From Clitoria ternatea (taxonomy: Eukaryota > Streptophyta > Magnoliopsida > Fabales > Fabaceae): a stretch of DNA of 64,000 bases. Positions 1 through 12,198 of the stretch are shown piece by piece; position 1 is the stretch's first letter, and every line of letters starts with the position of its first letter. Location of the stretch: contig CM075672.1 in NCBI GenBank assembly GCA_037962975.1, positions 51,654,501 through 51,718,500 on the forward strand. The letters are read 5' to 3'. The notes beneath the pieces are model-generated. The model saw only the letters and a program-made list of their open reading frames with translations. It ran no database searches and was not told the origin of the DNA. A program made the translations under genes and the position numbers.

Positions 1-454
1 CCCCAAGGATGAATCCTTTCAGTATGATAGTTTACAAGATTAGCAATTAGAATTCCTAAACATGTTGTGACCTAAAAGAGTTGGTTCACTGCTCCTATGA
101 TTTTCACAGGAGCCATTTCTGAAAGATAAAGAGGAACAGTGACGACCCGCGTCAATTTACCATTCAATTACACCAGGCTAATCATTTTTCGTAATAATTT
201 TTCGTGTTTAATGAAAATTAATTAGGTCTTAATATAAAATAATATTTACTTTTCTTAAGCATACTCAAAATAATAACCGATCGAAAATAGATCCATTAAT
301 AAAATGGGATTGATTAGAATCAGCAGAAGGAGAAAGATGAAGACAGGGGTCACTCGCTTGAGCGAGACCCTGATTCGCTTAGGCGAAACCTGAGAAGGTC
401 ATTTAGGTGAGTTCCGACTCACTTGAGCAAATCCTACATTTCAAACCTGAGTGA

Positions 455-760
455 AACACGAGACATGCAAGGAAAATTAACTAATCAATTTTTACTCGGA
501 AATGGGTCCACTCGGTCATGTCTCACTCGGGAACCCCTTAACCTTTACTCAGAAAAGGGTTCTCTCGGTCATGTATCACTCGGAAAACACCCTAACCTTA
601 CTTCACTCGAAAGAGGTTCTCTCGGCCATACCTCACTCGGAAACATCCTAATCTTCACTCGGATGCACTCTAATCTTCACTCAGAAACATTCTAATATTC
701 ACTCGGAAGCACTCTAATCTTCACTCGGAAACATTCTAATCTTCACTCATGAAAATCAAT
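455..760. repeat. Degenerate tandem repeat, unit with CACTCGGAAA..CTAAYCTT
   Basis: About ten irregular units of roughly 25-35 bp carry CACTCGGAAAC or ACTCGGAAGC followed by CCTAACCTT or TCTAATCTT. The array lies inside the solo LTR. A short open frame across it is low-complexity and not a gene. Confidence 0.75.
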
Positions 761-1084
761 ACCGATCACATAGCAACATAAATTCATATCCGATTAATCA
801 ACATACCGATTCGAAATTAGTTCAACACACAACATGTTGTAGCATCACATATACGGAAAACTCATTATATATATTACACTCAATTCATTTCAAAATCACT
901 CGGTTCCTTGGCATCAATCCTCCGCTTGGCGCACCTCCAGGGCTCGGACCTCTTCCCTGTCACTGGTTACTAAATTCAAAACCACAACAAGGGTGAGTGT
1001 TTGGCATCATAATTAATCTAGAACGAAAATTAACGAATTACATGTATATAAACTCCGTCCGATTGCATTATCATCATATTGCAA

Positions 1085-1262
1085 ATCATACTCAGCAATT
1101 ATAACAAATCACACTCGGTAAATATAACAAATTACACTCGGCAAATATAGCAAATCATACTCGGCAAATATATCAAATTGTACTCAGCAAATATAGCAAA
1201 TCATACTCGGTAAATATATCAAATTGCACTTGGCAAATATAGCAAATCATACTCATCACAAT
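1085..1262. repeat. Tandem repeat of CAAATCATACTCGGCAAATATA type
   Basis: About eight diverged units of 21-24 bp alternate ACTCGGCAAATATAGCAAATC and ACTCGGTAAATATATCAAATT. They continue the CTCGG theme of the preceding array within the same solo LTR. Confidence 0.75.
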
Positions 1263-2593
1263 ACTAAATTCATCAATTGTCACCACTGACTCTCAGACAA
1301 AATTGACGCCTAGTATCCGGATACTAAAGGATCGGCCTTCAGCTTGACACCCCGTGAACCCTGCTTGGTTCACCGAGTCCTGCTTGACTCTCCACCTCAA
1401 CCACTGGGTCCTACTTGACCACTGGGTAGCTCAACTGGGCATAAAAACCACGGGAGCCCGAAACGAGGGGCTATAATACCGTCGGCCGTCCAACACCACA
1501 TAATCATACAATACATATATCATTCATATTCTTCATATTATATAAAAAGTGGCCATCAATCAACAGCACATACTCATCAAATGGGCGACCTACTTGTCAA
1601 GCCCGCCATCACATTATCACTCGGCGACCTACTTGTCAAGCCTGTCATCATAACGCCACTGTACACATCGAATCAACACAACATCAAGTATTTCAAACTC
1701 AATCATCGCAAGCCACATGCGATCCTAAACCGATCGGTGTCCATATTCATACATGCATACACATACAACTCATCCAGCAACATTTCTTACCATGTTCACA
1801 ATCAGTTCAACGACTCGGACCCAAAATATGTCCTATTCTAATTAATTACAACCCGAACACCCCCCTTACCTCTATTCCAAGCTTCAACGATCTGCTCTTG
1901 GTGCCGATTGCATTCTAAGCGATGGGTTCAAGGTTCCACCTCCGAATCCAGTACCAGCTTCGTCAATCGGTCCTCTAGTGTTCGTTCTGCTACCTACGGG
2001 GGTCGGAATGCAAAATCCATTAACGTTATACCACCCTCTACTCTAAAAACCATTTTCAGGCTCACACACCCAAGAGGAGTGGAAAATAGAACCTTACTCC
2101 GCCTTGCATGGCCATTTGGTTTAAAGGAGTAAAAATGAAAAGAGACAAGATAATTCAAATTAAAGAGTCCATCGTACTCACCTTGAAACCACGGTCACGG
2201 AAATGTAGTTATCTCAAAGTTTCAGCGCTAGATGGACCTTCCCTCAGAGCATGCAGCTCGGACGCGTGAGGAAGGAGAAGAAGAAAAAGAAACAGGAGAA
2301 GAAGAAAGAAGTAGGCTCGCGTGGATAATGAGGAAGGAGAAAGGAGATCTTTATTATTTAAAGCTCAGGGGCAAAACTATCTTTTCCCTATTTCTTTTAT
2401 ATTTTCATTAAAAGCTTTAATTAAACTTTTACCTTCTTCTAATTCCATCTCATTTAACCTGTTTGTAATTAATCAACCAAATAAGTTTATTTATAATTGC
2501 CTAATAATTCATAAAGATATCAAATAAATCTCTAAAACATTTATTAATATTTTCCGCTACACATAATTTTTCTAAAATATCCGGGATGTTACA

Positions 2594-3094
2594 GGAACAA
2601 CCTGCACAATAATTGGAAAAATCATGCAAGTTATATTGGTAACACTCCTTTGTATTTTATAGGTGATGTTGAAGGATTAAGGGTAGTTTGGGTTGAGAAA
2701 AATTTTTCTGTTTTTACTTTTAGTGTTTTTTTGGTAACCAGTGCTGCAACAACAATGGAGTTTTGTGCCTCAATGTGATAATCATCTAAATCTCGAACAA
2801 CATTCGAGTCTCTATTCACCCAATGAATTAGATTTTCATCTTTAGCCCATAGACATTGAGACAACCACCAAACAAGCACTAAATTACAAAATTATGATAC
2901 TTTTTTCTTTTAAAAGTTTTTACATAAAACGTTAAAAAGAAAAAAAATTGTTTTCAGTATTTTCTATACTAAATAATACCAAAATTTCAACAGAACACGT
3001 TTCCTTAAATCAAACTAATAGCTTTGCATTAACAATGCTCAATTTCCATTCTTCAAATTTGAGGATATGGTTATTGGTTAAGGTTATACTTACT
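2594..3094 (-). other. Intron 2 and first 8 nt of exon 3 of the STP pseudogene
   Basis: Between the exon 2 donor and the acceptor TGTGCAG the sequence is non-coding. The first exon 3 bases, GTTGTTCC (2601-2594), lie directly against the solo LTR. The rest of exon 3 resumes at 138 after a second TGTTCC. A short open stretch at 2631-2879 on the minus strand matches nothing I know and is taken as intron. Confidence 0.75.
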
Positions 3095-3416
3095 TGGTTA
3101 CCAAATCCAATCCCAACACCAAGAAGGATATGACCAATGATCAACATTGAAATATTCTTGGCAGCTGCATTGAGAGTAGCTCCCATAAAGAAGCTTATAG
3201 AACCAGCCAAGATACTGGCTTTTCTGCCTTTGTTTTTGGTTAAACTAGAAGCACCAAATATGGACACAAGGGTAACAAAGTACAAAGATGAGGTAAAGAG
3301 TGTCAACATTTGATTATCATATTTACAGTAATCGGTTTCTGCAAGATATGCATGCTTTCTCTCATACACATGAGGGAAGAATTCTTACAAAAAATCATCC
3401 ATGGAGGTAACTCCAC
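3095..3416 (-). pseudogene. STP14-like pseudogene, exon 2
   Basis: The exon begins right after a CAG acceptor (3417-3419) with the family sequence GGVTSMDDFL. It then has a TAA stop (3385-3387) where the family has a charged residue, followed by EFFPHVYERKHA and the strongly conserved CKYDNQ region. It ends at GIGFGNQ against the donor GTAAGTATAACC (3083-3094). The length (322 nt) and the boundaries agree with an STP second exon. The 119-residue open stretch downstream of the TAA is the largest surviving piece of the gene. Confidence 0.88.
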
Positions 3417-3866
3417 CTGTAATCAACAAGAATTTTTTTAAAGCATTTTTGGAATAAGCAATACCATTGAGAAGTCCCGTATTGATGGATTAGACACAAA
3501 TGAAATAGTATATAGTTTATAAATAATTTTAGATAAATAGCACTTCAAGCTTATTGCCACTAGTTTATCTCTCCCTCTTAGACTTTGATATAGATCTAGA
3601 TTCACTATAGTAGTAGGCATTTGGTATAGTAGTTGTAGTTGATTTTTTAAACAATTTATTAAATCGGTTGTTTTAGGTTTGCATCAGTTTCTATTATTAA
3701 CCAATGTCATATTGAATCAATTCATAAATGAGCTGATGTAGATAATATTATTTTAGAAACTGACTGCACCAAATACTGAGTATGATGAATCTTGATTCCT
3801 TATATGGGTGCATACACAAATCATAAGAAACAGATAAATTCAGCATGGTCTGATCTTGAAACTTAC

Positions 3867-4006
3867 CTGAAACACCAAGATCATAGCCAAATAGAGCACC
3901 ACCAGTAGCTCCAACAATGCATGAAAAAAATGAAAAATCCAGTAATTTTATGCTGATAAAGATGGGCTCTCTTTAGGGTCCCTACACTAAATCCTCCACC
4001 TGCTAT
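3867..4006 (-). pseudogene. STP14-like pseudogene, exon 1
   Basis: This 140-nt exon encodes the N-terminal cytosolic tail and the first membrane helix, ending in GYDLGVS plus one base before the donor GTAAGT (3861-3866). The expected ATG reads ATA at 4004-4006, so the start is lost. A homopolymer of seven T's is one T longer than the reading frame allows: the family sequence resumes only after skipping one base. No in-frame stop lies before the shift. Confidence 0.85.
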
Positions 4007-6000
4007 TTTTACCTTACTTTTCTATGTGTCAATTAGTGAATTCTCTATCTTGGTTAACATAAATATAAACTAATAACTTGTCTGCAACACTTAAGTTCCT
4101 ATACTCTCTAAAGGATTCAAAAGTTATGTGTTAGTTGATTTGCATGTAACAAATCACAGGGCTAATTTCTAAGTGTTACTTAGCTGGGTCCTTTTTTATC
4201 CCCTCATTTCCCCTTGATTTAGTTAATGAAATTAAAGAGTCATTAACAATTTTGCTGTGAGCCACTCAAGCACAAGAAAGAAGGCCATAATGTAGCAATA
4301 GTTAACAAATCTTTTGGGGAAATTATGGAAAAATTATTTTAAAAAATTGACTAATTCCTTTCCTTGAACATGTTGAAAACAAGTGTTTAATTTCTATCCC
4401 TCAATCTTTTATCAATCTTAACAACTTTTCATGTTGCCAAGTCCTTGTCCTATGTTTTCAGTTATTTCCCAAACACCTAGTACCCAAAAAGAATTGTCTT
4501 CTAGTCCAACAAGGATGCCCCTCATTCAGCGCAAAGGGTGTATTATTTGATAACAAAACTTAGAATCTCACTATCAAATTTTGTATTCCACTTCTATGGT
4601 ATCCAAAAACCACTTCAATAGTTTCAAAAGGAAGTAGTTACTAACTCGCTTAGCCATAGAAAATACAATAAATAGATCACTTCAAAGTTGCAAGTGTATT
4701 GGAATGTTTAGTGTCTGTTTTGGAATCTTATTTCAAAGAGAATCATGAATATGTAGTGCATGCATTACAAAAAATATCAATAAATAACTCAAGCTATTGA
4801 AGCTTGTACTACACTTACCCTGTTCATAGTGTATAGGGCCTCTACCATTTCCACAGATCTATTGCGTACTGCGAGAGCAACCTATAAGTATAGGTAAAAT
4901 TATGATAGAAGATCATGTTCAGTAATAAAATTGCATAGGAAAAGTGCAAGGCATTCACTTCGCTTCTTTATGTTTTGGCATAATATCCTGTACTAATGCA
5001 TTAATAGCTTGATATACTTTAATCATAAATAGAAGACAAATAAAATAATAAAAACGTATAAGTAATTTGATGTCTTAAACTTAAAAGACAGCATCCCTTT
5101 AGTTTGACTAGGACAAAAAAATATGAGCTCTCACAATAAGTTACTAGTTATTTGATTTCTATTAAATGAATGAAATTAATTTATTCTTTCTTTAGAATGC
5201 TCTCTTTTAGTGCTGTTTGTAATTAGTTTTCTGATAAATGCAGGCTGAGATGACATTGCAAAAGTCAGGCAAGAAAGTACAATTTTCTGAAAAATCTGAG
5301 TTTTATATTTCTAAAAAAGCTCATCATATATGAATTTCTTATTATATACTCCGATCCCTTCCTCTCTTCCATTATAAGTTTAAATTTTATATTTTAAATA
5401 TATATCCTAATGTATACATACTGTTTATAGTCTTTTGAAGTGATTTAAATTTCTTAAGTAGAAACTAAGTTTAGGCTCATTAAAAAGATAATAAAAACCT
5501 TAATAGATTTAAAATAAAAGTATCATGATTTTAATATACCAAGTTATTAAAAGTTTAGTGTATTTTCCTATTAGAAGAAAAAACGTCAATTCTTATAAAA
5601 GGGATAAACCAATTTAATTAAGGAAGATTATAACACAAAAGAGCCATAATTTCACGAACCCAAATTTATCTAATTATGGGAATACAAGTATCCCTAAAAT
5701 TTTCTTTCATCATGTGTATTTAAAGTCCCATCTATTTAAATTGAAACATTATTAGGTTAGAAACTTTAGGTACATTATCAAGTTACCTCCAACATCAATG
5801 TTGTTAGCCTCTTCAAAATTTAAAAGTAAGCATCTGAGAAGAACTATAAGAAACATCATGCTTATCTAAATGAAACCAAAAAGATGATGATTTGGTAATT
5901 AGAGTTCCATGAGTTGCTAACCATATAGGTCTCCTAAGTCCTAGCAACATCATTAATTCTTCAAAGTAGTCATTTATTATACTATGAAAGAGTTTAATTT
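4007..6000. other. No gene recognised; AT-rich sequence upstream of the STP pseudogene
   Basis: This holds the former 5' region of the transporter gene and AT-rich spacer. I found no frame with recognisable protein similarity, no LTR ends and no convincing tandem repeat. The reverse transcriptase region of element D that should lie left of the CACTA element is not here, so a deletion or rearrangement has removed it. Confidence 0.5.
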
Positions 6001-6254
6001 TGGTATATTATTAGTATACTAAACTTTGAGTGTGTTGTGTTTTGATGATGAACTTGATCTACAATTTGCTTTGCGTGTCTTTCTTTGTTTAGTTTCCTTG
6101 CTACTTGCAACTGTCCAACCACTTGTTGGTTTGTCATGCAGACTAGCACACGTTACGCGTGGTTTCTAATCGTCTATCGACAACTTCGTATTCATCCCTG
6201 ACTTTTTACCCAGGTAATCCCCTAACGCTGACTTTCTCGTTATGTGTATGCATG

Positions 6255-6485
6255 TCGATTGTTATTTGTTAGTGGAGAATAGAGCTCATTAGGCAATGGT
6301 TTTGTGTGTTGATAACATGATTTTTTATGCATGTGTAATGTTATTTGTTAGTGGGGAGCAGAGCTCATTAGGCATTGGTTTTGTGTGTTGATAACATGAT
6401 TTTTTATTCATGTGTAATGTTGTTTGTTAGTGGAGAGCAGAGCTCATTAGGAATTGGTTTTGTGTGCTGATAACATGATTTCTTA
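6255..6485. repeat. 79-bp tandem repeat, nearly three copies, in the CACTA 5' region
   Basis: Units begin with GTTATTTGTTAGTGG at 6260, GTTATTTGTTAGTGG at 6340 and GTTGTTTGTTAGTGG at 6419. Each runs through AGAGCTCATTAGG and GATAACATGATTT. The units are over 90% alike, so the duplication is recent compared with the decay of the coding genes. Confidence 0.85.
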
Positions 6486-6541
6486 TAATTATCTCTCTCA
6501 ATATCATATACAATGCGTAGCATATATATTTATCTATACTA

Positions 6542-6625
6542 GGAAGTTTTTTGTATGTAACAGGGCATTTCTAAATTTGGGAAATGTCTAGTTTACAGGG
6601 GAGACTTTGCAAAAATTTTTGCAGG
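6542..6625 (+). repeat. Copy 1 of an internal direct repeat in the CACTA element
   Basis: The segment containing TGTAACAGGGCA and ACAGGGGAGACT lies upstream of the TnpD-like gene. A diverged copy is at 10849-10932, inside an intron of the second gene. Both copies share the order GGAA..TTTGTAACAGGGCA, then GGAAATGT, then TTACAGGGGAGACT. Confidence 0.7.
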
Positions 6626-7157
6626 TTCCCAGGTTTAGGATACATAACGAAGTATATTAAACTTTCACTTTTTTGGGTTTAGTCGTGTATGTACCCACTA
6701 GGTTCCCGTTCAAGATTCAAGACAACCGACTTACGTACCGTGTTGTGTTAGATCTTGAATTATCCCGGTTGGACAGTTTGTGATGAATTTGTAACCAGTA
6801 GGGCGTAACCCATAATCGTTGTTTGTGTTTTATCTTGTGTTGTTGATGTGGATTTGGGATTCTAGTTTGTGTTTCGTATTGTCTTTGGGTGCATGTCTGC
6901 GTGTGATGTATCATCCTATACGTATCTCTGTGTACTCATGGACCAATACGAAATGCTGCCAAAATTTTAAATGAACATAAATGACACTATATAAAACACA
7001 TACAACATCGATGAGTTACGGATGGTTGCATATTCATCCTTAACGGGATAGGGCCTCACCCATTTGCAACATCAAACAGATAGAGAGTGATTCACAAATG
7101 ATAGTCAAATAATGTTTAAATTAAAGTAACAAAAACTGTGCTTGTTAGATATTGTGA

Positions 7158-10100
7158 ATGGAGGTACCGGTAAATCGACGATGGATGTACGATCGGCTAA
7201 ACCGCAGTCGGCAAGTGACTGAGGAGTTTATGATGGGGCTGTTATAGTTCATTTCGTTCACTGCGGTAAACACGCCTGGATTTGAAGCGACTCAGAAGAT
7301 TCGTTGTCCGTGCTCAAGGTGCAAATGCATGAGTTTTGAATACGCGGATGATGTTAGGTGCCACCTAACTGAGAAGGGGTTTATGGAAATATGTCGCTGC
7401 TGGTACAACCATGGTGAGCAGTTACCGCCCAGGCCATCAGGCGTAACCATGCAACAATCTTACTACGAAGTCAAAGGAAACAAGGATACGTATAACAACA
7501 TGGAGAAGATGGTGATGGATCATGTTGGACCCTCCACCGAGCATATGCTAGAACATGATGACTAACCTGGGAATGAGGTTGACGATGTAGATGAGGATCC
7601 TAATTTGGAGGTGAAACGTTTTTATGATTTGTTGGTGGCGGCTCAAACTCCATTGTGGGACGGGTGCGAGAGTCACACTGAATTATCCGCCTCCCTAGCT
7701 GCTTTAAGCCTAAAGGCAGATTATAATCTTTTAGGAGGTTGTTTTAATAGAATGGTCAATCTGATTGGTTCCACCATGCCTAGTAATCATCGAATGCCAT
7801 CAAACCTGTACCATGCTAAGAAAAATATGGCAAACCTGGGGTTGGATTGTGTGAAGATAAAGTGTTGTATTGGCCGATGTATGCTGTTCAGAAATGAGTT
7901 TACAGACAAGAGTGTCACAAAATATGTATATTATAATAAAGAACGCTACTAAACCGTTAAAAGGAGAGGGAAGGTAACTAGGACGGCTAGGAAGAAAATG
8001 TGGTACTTCCCCATAACACCGTGTCTTCAACGCCTGTACGCCTCATTGTCCACGGCAAAACACATGTGTTGGCATACTTTGAACCAAACATAGGAGGGGT
8101 TTCTTTGTCATCCTTTCGACGAGAAAGCATGGAAGTGTTTGGATGAGCTATATCCGGACTTTTCTGCTAAGCCACGCAATGTAAGACTTGGCTTATATAC
8201 TGATGGGTTCAACCCGTTCAGTTAATACGGAAGAGCTTACTCTTGTTGGCCAGTCATACTGACCCCATATAATCTACCTCCTGATATGTGTATGAAGAGG
8301 GAGGTCATGTTTCTATCTGTCCTGGTTCCAGGACCCAAAAATCCAAAGGCGAACATAGACGTGTTTTTGCAACCTTTGGTTGAAGAATTATCACAATTAT
8401 GGGATGTCGGGGTAATGATATATGATGCGTCTTTGAAGAACAATTTCATGATACAGGCAGTTTTGATGTGGACTATTAACGACTTCCCGGACTATGGTAT
8501 GATTTCTGGATGGTCAACATCTGGGAAGCTTGCTTGCCTTGTATCCATGGAACATACCGGGGGGAATCACTCCCTGTTAGTGGCAAGACAAGTTTCTTTG
8601 ACTGTCACAGAAAGTTTCTACCGTTGGATCACCCATTCAGGAGAAACAAAACTGCTTTTAAGAAGAACAAGGTTGCCAATGAACCTCTACCCCGTAGGTT
8701 ATCTGGTGCACGGGTTTGGCAGAGAGTTGAAGAGTTTTCGTACATCTGGGATAAGAATGTTAAGGAGTTTGTGGGTTATGGGAAGGAACACCATTGGGTG
8801 AAGTAGAGTATCTTGTGGGATTTACCATATTAGAAAGACTTGTTGTTAAGACACAACATTGATGTCATGCACACTGAACGAAATGTTTTCATGAATATTT
8901 TTGACACTGTGATGGACATCAAAGGGAGAACAAAGGACAATAAGAAGAGTCGTCTAGACCTCCCGATTTGGTGTTCTAGGAAGGAGTTGGAATTAAGGGA
9001 TGCGGGACGTGGAAGAATGTTTAAACCCCATGCAAAATATATTTTAACTTAACCTCATGATTGCCATGTGTTTATGCAACAACTACTCCCATACGTGTTT
9101 CATGCCTTACCGAAGCCTATTTGGAAACCGTTGGTTGAGTTGAGTCACTTCTTTAAGGAGTTGACGGCAACTTCGTTGACTGTGGAGAAACTTCTGAAGA
9201 TGGAAGAAACTATCTCGGTATTGATTTGTAAGTTGGAGCAGGTTTTTCCACCAAGTTTTTTTGACTCGATAGAGCATCTGACTATCCATCTACTGTATGA
9301 GGCCTTAGTTGGTGGCCCGGTGTAGTATCGTTGGATGTATCCATTTGAAAGGTGAATGCCAAAACTCTTTAATTTTCTTGTAAACATTTCCTATAATAAT
9401 ATTTTCTAACTTAACATTTGTTTATGTTATTGAAGATTCTTACGCTCTTTAAAAGATAAAGTGTCAAACAAAGCATACGTTGAAGCATCAATTTGCGAGG
9501 TATACTTAGTCGAAGAAATGACAACTTTTGCCTCTTTCTATTTTCCGATGGAGATAGAAACTAGAATGAGTAGAATTCCCTGTAATCTTGGGGTGGCCAC
9601 CTGCACAGGGTTGGATGATCAAATTTTAATTTTTAACTATCCTGGTCTTCCGGGGGGCAAGGTCACAAAATGTTACATTGATGAGAAAGATCGAAAGGCG
9701 GCTCACTTGTACATTCTTTTAAATTGCCCAGAAGTGGAACCTTTTCTTGAGTAAGTCACCAACTTATATGTTACATTCTAAAGTTGAGTTTTATAGTATC
9801 TAAATTTTTTTCCTTTAAATAGCTTATAGACAGATATGCTAAAACTTGAGCAAAATGATTTACTGATGACAAAATTCATTGTGATTAGTACGACAATACA
9901 ATCCGTGAAGGAACAAAGGTTGACAATAACTATGACTTAGTTGAGGTCAAGAAAAACGATAGATATAAAGGGTTTGATCCCTTCAATTTTGCCCAACAAC
10001 CCAAGCAGGTTTATTACACCGACTTCCTGGGAGGTCATCAGGACTGGTACATAGTAATCAAGGCAAAGGCCCGAAGTCAGATCACTAATAATATCTCTGA

Positions 10101-10352
10101 TGAGGTTGAAGATGCTTATCAACTTGCACCGAACGACCTCAACGATAGTCATCTATTGTTCAACATTGATCCAGTGATAATGGATGGGACACTCGCCACA
10201 ACGGGGGGTGAACACATTGACAAAGACCTTGTCTCCTGATCAAAACGGTCTAGGCTGATTTGGATACTAATGAACTTGTTGAAACAGATAGCCATAGTGA
10301 CACTGAAACTGAGGGGGAATTTCAAACTAAAAGACACAGAGCATGTAGTTGT
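7158..10352 (+). pseudogene. CACTA TnpD-like transposase pseudogene (Transpos_assoc, Transposase_21, DUF4218, DUF4216 order)
   Basis: From the ATG at 7158 the frame reads MEVPVNRRWMYDRLNRSR and a cysteine cluster CPCSRCKC, the transposase-associated zinc-finger region. The Transposase_21 part follows (NLYHAKKNMANLGL; LYTDGFNPF; MISGWSTSGKLAC; FDCHRKFLPLDHPFRRNK; LLRHNIDVMHTERNV). Next come the DUF4218 part (FPPSFFDSIEHLTIHLLYEA, GGPV) and, after introns near 9355-9435 and 9752-9890, a C-terminal DUF4216-like part (FAQQPKQVYYTDF). In TnpD proteins this catalyses cut-and-paste transposition. In-frame stops (for example near 7248, 7563, 7950 and 8223) and a frameshift near 8560 inactivate it. 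The frame is otherwise continuous, so decay is mostly by point mutation. Confidence 0.9.
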
Positions 10353-10418
10353 TAAACATATTACATATCTTTAATATCCTATCATTCTAACATTTGTTTT
10401 TATGGTTTTATTCATAGA

Positions 10419-12198
10419 TGACAGGACATCGACTACCATTTAGTCGGGGTGGTGGCTCGAGGATCCCAACATCCCGTTTGGGGACTCCACCACCATAGCA
10501 GGGCACCACTACATCACCCCAGCAGCCCACTCCTTCACCACCACAGCACACTACTCTTTTACCATAGTAGACCACACCACACCAGACCACCCCACACTAG
10601 ACCACTCCACTTGGTGGCTTGGAGGACCCTGGCCTCGAGGAAACCCGACCTCCGACATCCCCCCTACCCATGTTGGTCCCAATGCCATCCGGAGATGAGT
10701 AAGTATATAATAATTCGATTTAACTTTCTTAGTCAGTGGCTATTTATTTAGACTTCTGTATGTAAAACTCACATAGTTGTAGGTTACTTATATGGTAGTT
10801 TATTGTATGTTAGTTTATTTAGTTCTTGTATAAATTGAATTGTACTGGGAAATCTTCTGTTTGTAACAGGGCAATTGTTCAAACTTGGAAATGTTACAAT
10901 TACAGGGGAGACTCTGCCGAAATTTTGGTAGCCTCCCCGTGTGTTTCATATAATACTATTTATTTATAATTATTAGCTTTAAAATTTTAGTTTTGTTGAT
11001 AGTAGTCGCACTACCAAAGAAATTACTAAGGTGTTGAAGGCTCAGTGGGATAGTCCATACATCTCATGGACAGATGTTGGGAAGGTTATCCAGGATAGGT
11101 GGTTTGACACCTTCTCGGTAAGTTAACACTTTTTTGTTGTGAAATTATGGCTAAAATGTACTTTTTATTAATTTTAAAATATGATTTCATTATTATAGTG
11201 TGATTATCAGTAGGCAGAGGGTATGATTGGTGAGATTAGGAAGGTCTTTGCCACAAAGACCTCCAAAATCATTAAGAGTACCCTTTGGAAGGTGAGGGAC
11301 AAGGGCGAGCGCACTCGTTGGATCCCCGAGGAGCATTGGGACGGGATGGTCCAGAAGTGGGGCGGTGTCTTGTTCCAGCAGGCGAGTGCTCGGAACAAGG
11401 CAAATAGAGCCACTGATGCTGCAGCGTTAGTTTACACTGGGGGTAGCATTTCAACCCTCAAGCACAAGAAACGATCTGTAAGTCTATTTATGTTAAACAT
11501 CTTTATTATGATTAGTTTGATATGTTTAGGAATAATAACTCCAGTGCTTGTTGTCCACTACAGGAGCTGAGGGAGCACCGTGAGCCTTCTTTGTTTGAGG
11601 TCATGCAAATGACAAAGAAGAACAAAGCCGGTGCATGGGTAAACCAGAAGACTACAGGTCTAGCGGTATTTACTTTTAACTTACACTTGCTTATAATTTA
11701 CAAATCAGATTACTAATCCTATCAGTATTTTTAAATTTACAGGAAGTGTATCAGGCTAGGAGGGCCTAGAAGGAGGCGGACTTGGTGGCTTCGACTCCTG
11801 AGGGGGAGGTTCCTCCCACCCTGTCTTGTTCCAATGACAACGCCATCTATATGGAGGTTGTTGGCGGCGTGAACAAGAAAAGGAGGATCTTTGGATTGGG
11901 GAGCGTTGACACGCAGTTGGCGAAAAAGGGGAAGACCTCTTCCTCTTCGTCTGGCCTTCCGACTGAAGTTGTTCAGGTAATTCAAAACCTGAACAACGAG
12001 CTATAGGAGGAGCGACGTTAGAGGCATCTTTTGGAGCAGCAGGCCACGGCGGACCGACAGCGGGCCGAGGAGCAGCACGCCGAGACTCGTTGACAACTTG
12101 CTTAGCAGTAGGAGCTACTGATGCAGTTGATGGCGAGGCTACCTCCCCTCACTTCCCAGTCACGACCACCACCACCACAGGATCCCCCACCACCATGA
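10419..12198 (+). pseudogene. Second CACTA gene, Transposase_24 (Ptta/En/Spm) type, pseudogene
   Basis: A start at 10419 gives MTGHRLPFSRGGG and a Pro/His-rich N-terminus with stops. Later exons give QWDSPYISWTDVGKVI, then a conserved block at 11223-11480 with VRDKGERTRWIPEEHWDGMV, FQQASARNKANR and YTGGSIS. These are diagnostic of the plant transposase Ptta/En/Spm family. Further exons (about 11563-11665 and 11745-12198) carry EVMQMTKKNKAGAWVNQ and a Gln-rich coiled-coil tail ending in Pro repeats. In En/Spm-like elements this gene encodes the terminal-repeat binding partner; that role is inferred here. Stops at several places break it. Introns are bounded by GTAAGT-type donors. Confidence 0.85.
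10849..10932 (+). repeat. Copy 2 of the internal CACTA direct repeat
   Basis: It matches the 6542-6625 copy over about 80 bp with roughly a quarter of positions changed, keeping TTTGTAACAGGGCA and TTACAGGGGAGACT. It lies in an intron of the second CACTA gene. Confidence 0.7.

Larger units (their letters stand above)
139..2593 (-). mobile_element. Solo LTR (about 2.45 kb) inserted in exon 3 of the STP pseudogene
   Basis: Read on the minus strand the element starts TGTAACATCCCGG, a common start of plant Ty3/gypsy LTRs, and ends GTCGTCAC. It is flanked on the plus strand by GGAACA at 133-138 and 2594-2599. Removing it with one copy of the duplication restores the transporter reading VVPLYLSEMAP, which fixes the insertion to within a base. 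No gag or pol coding is present, so it is a solo LTR or a non-autonomous element. A 6-bp duplication, or 5 bp with one extra terminal base, leaves the exact ends uncertain by one base. It contains CACTCGG-rich repeats. Confidence 0.85.
1..4006 (-). pseudogene. Sugar transporter pseudogene, STP14-like (hexose/galactose-H+ symporter family), exons 1-3, 3' end outside window
   Basis: Plant STP proteins are 12-helix proton/sugar symporters of the plasma membrane. Three exons can be assembled on the minus strand: exon 1 (4006-3867), exon 2 (3416-3095) and exon 3 (2601-2594 joined to 138-1). The translation follows the family order: an N-terminus like KRAHLYQHKITG, then GGALFGYDLGVSG, GGVTSMDD, ETDYCKYDNQMLTLFTSSLY, GVGIGFGNQ, VPLYLSEMAP and NYHTERIHPWG. 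The splice sites (GTAAGT, GTAAGTAT, and two AG acceptors) are preserved. It is dead: ATA replaces the start ATG (4004-4006), an extra T in a T run shifts exon 1, TAA interrupts exon 2 (3385-3387), TAG replaces a Gln codon in exon 3 (72-74), and a solo LTR splits exon 3. STP14 is my best subfamily match, from memory; other STPs are possible. Confidence 0.9.

Noticed and set aside
4007..6000. Promoter elements for the STP pseudogene
   Set aside because: Several TATA-like words exist in AT-rich DNA, but nothing distinguishes one as functional.
10408..10751. Short Pro/His-rich frames on both strands
   Set aside because: They are the low-complexity N-terminus of the second CACTA gene read in shifted frames.
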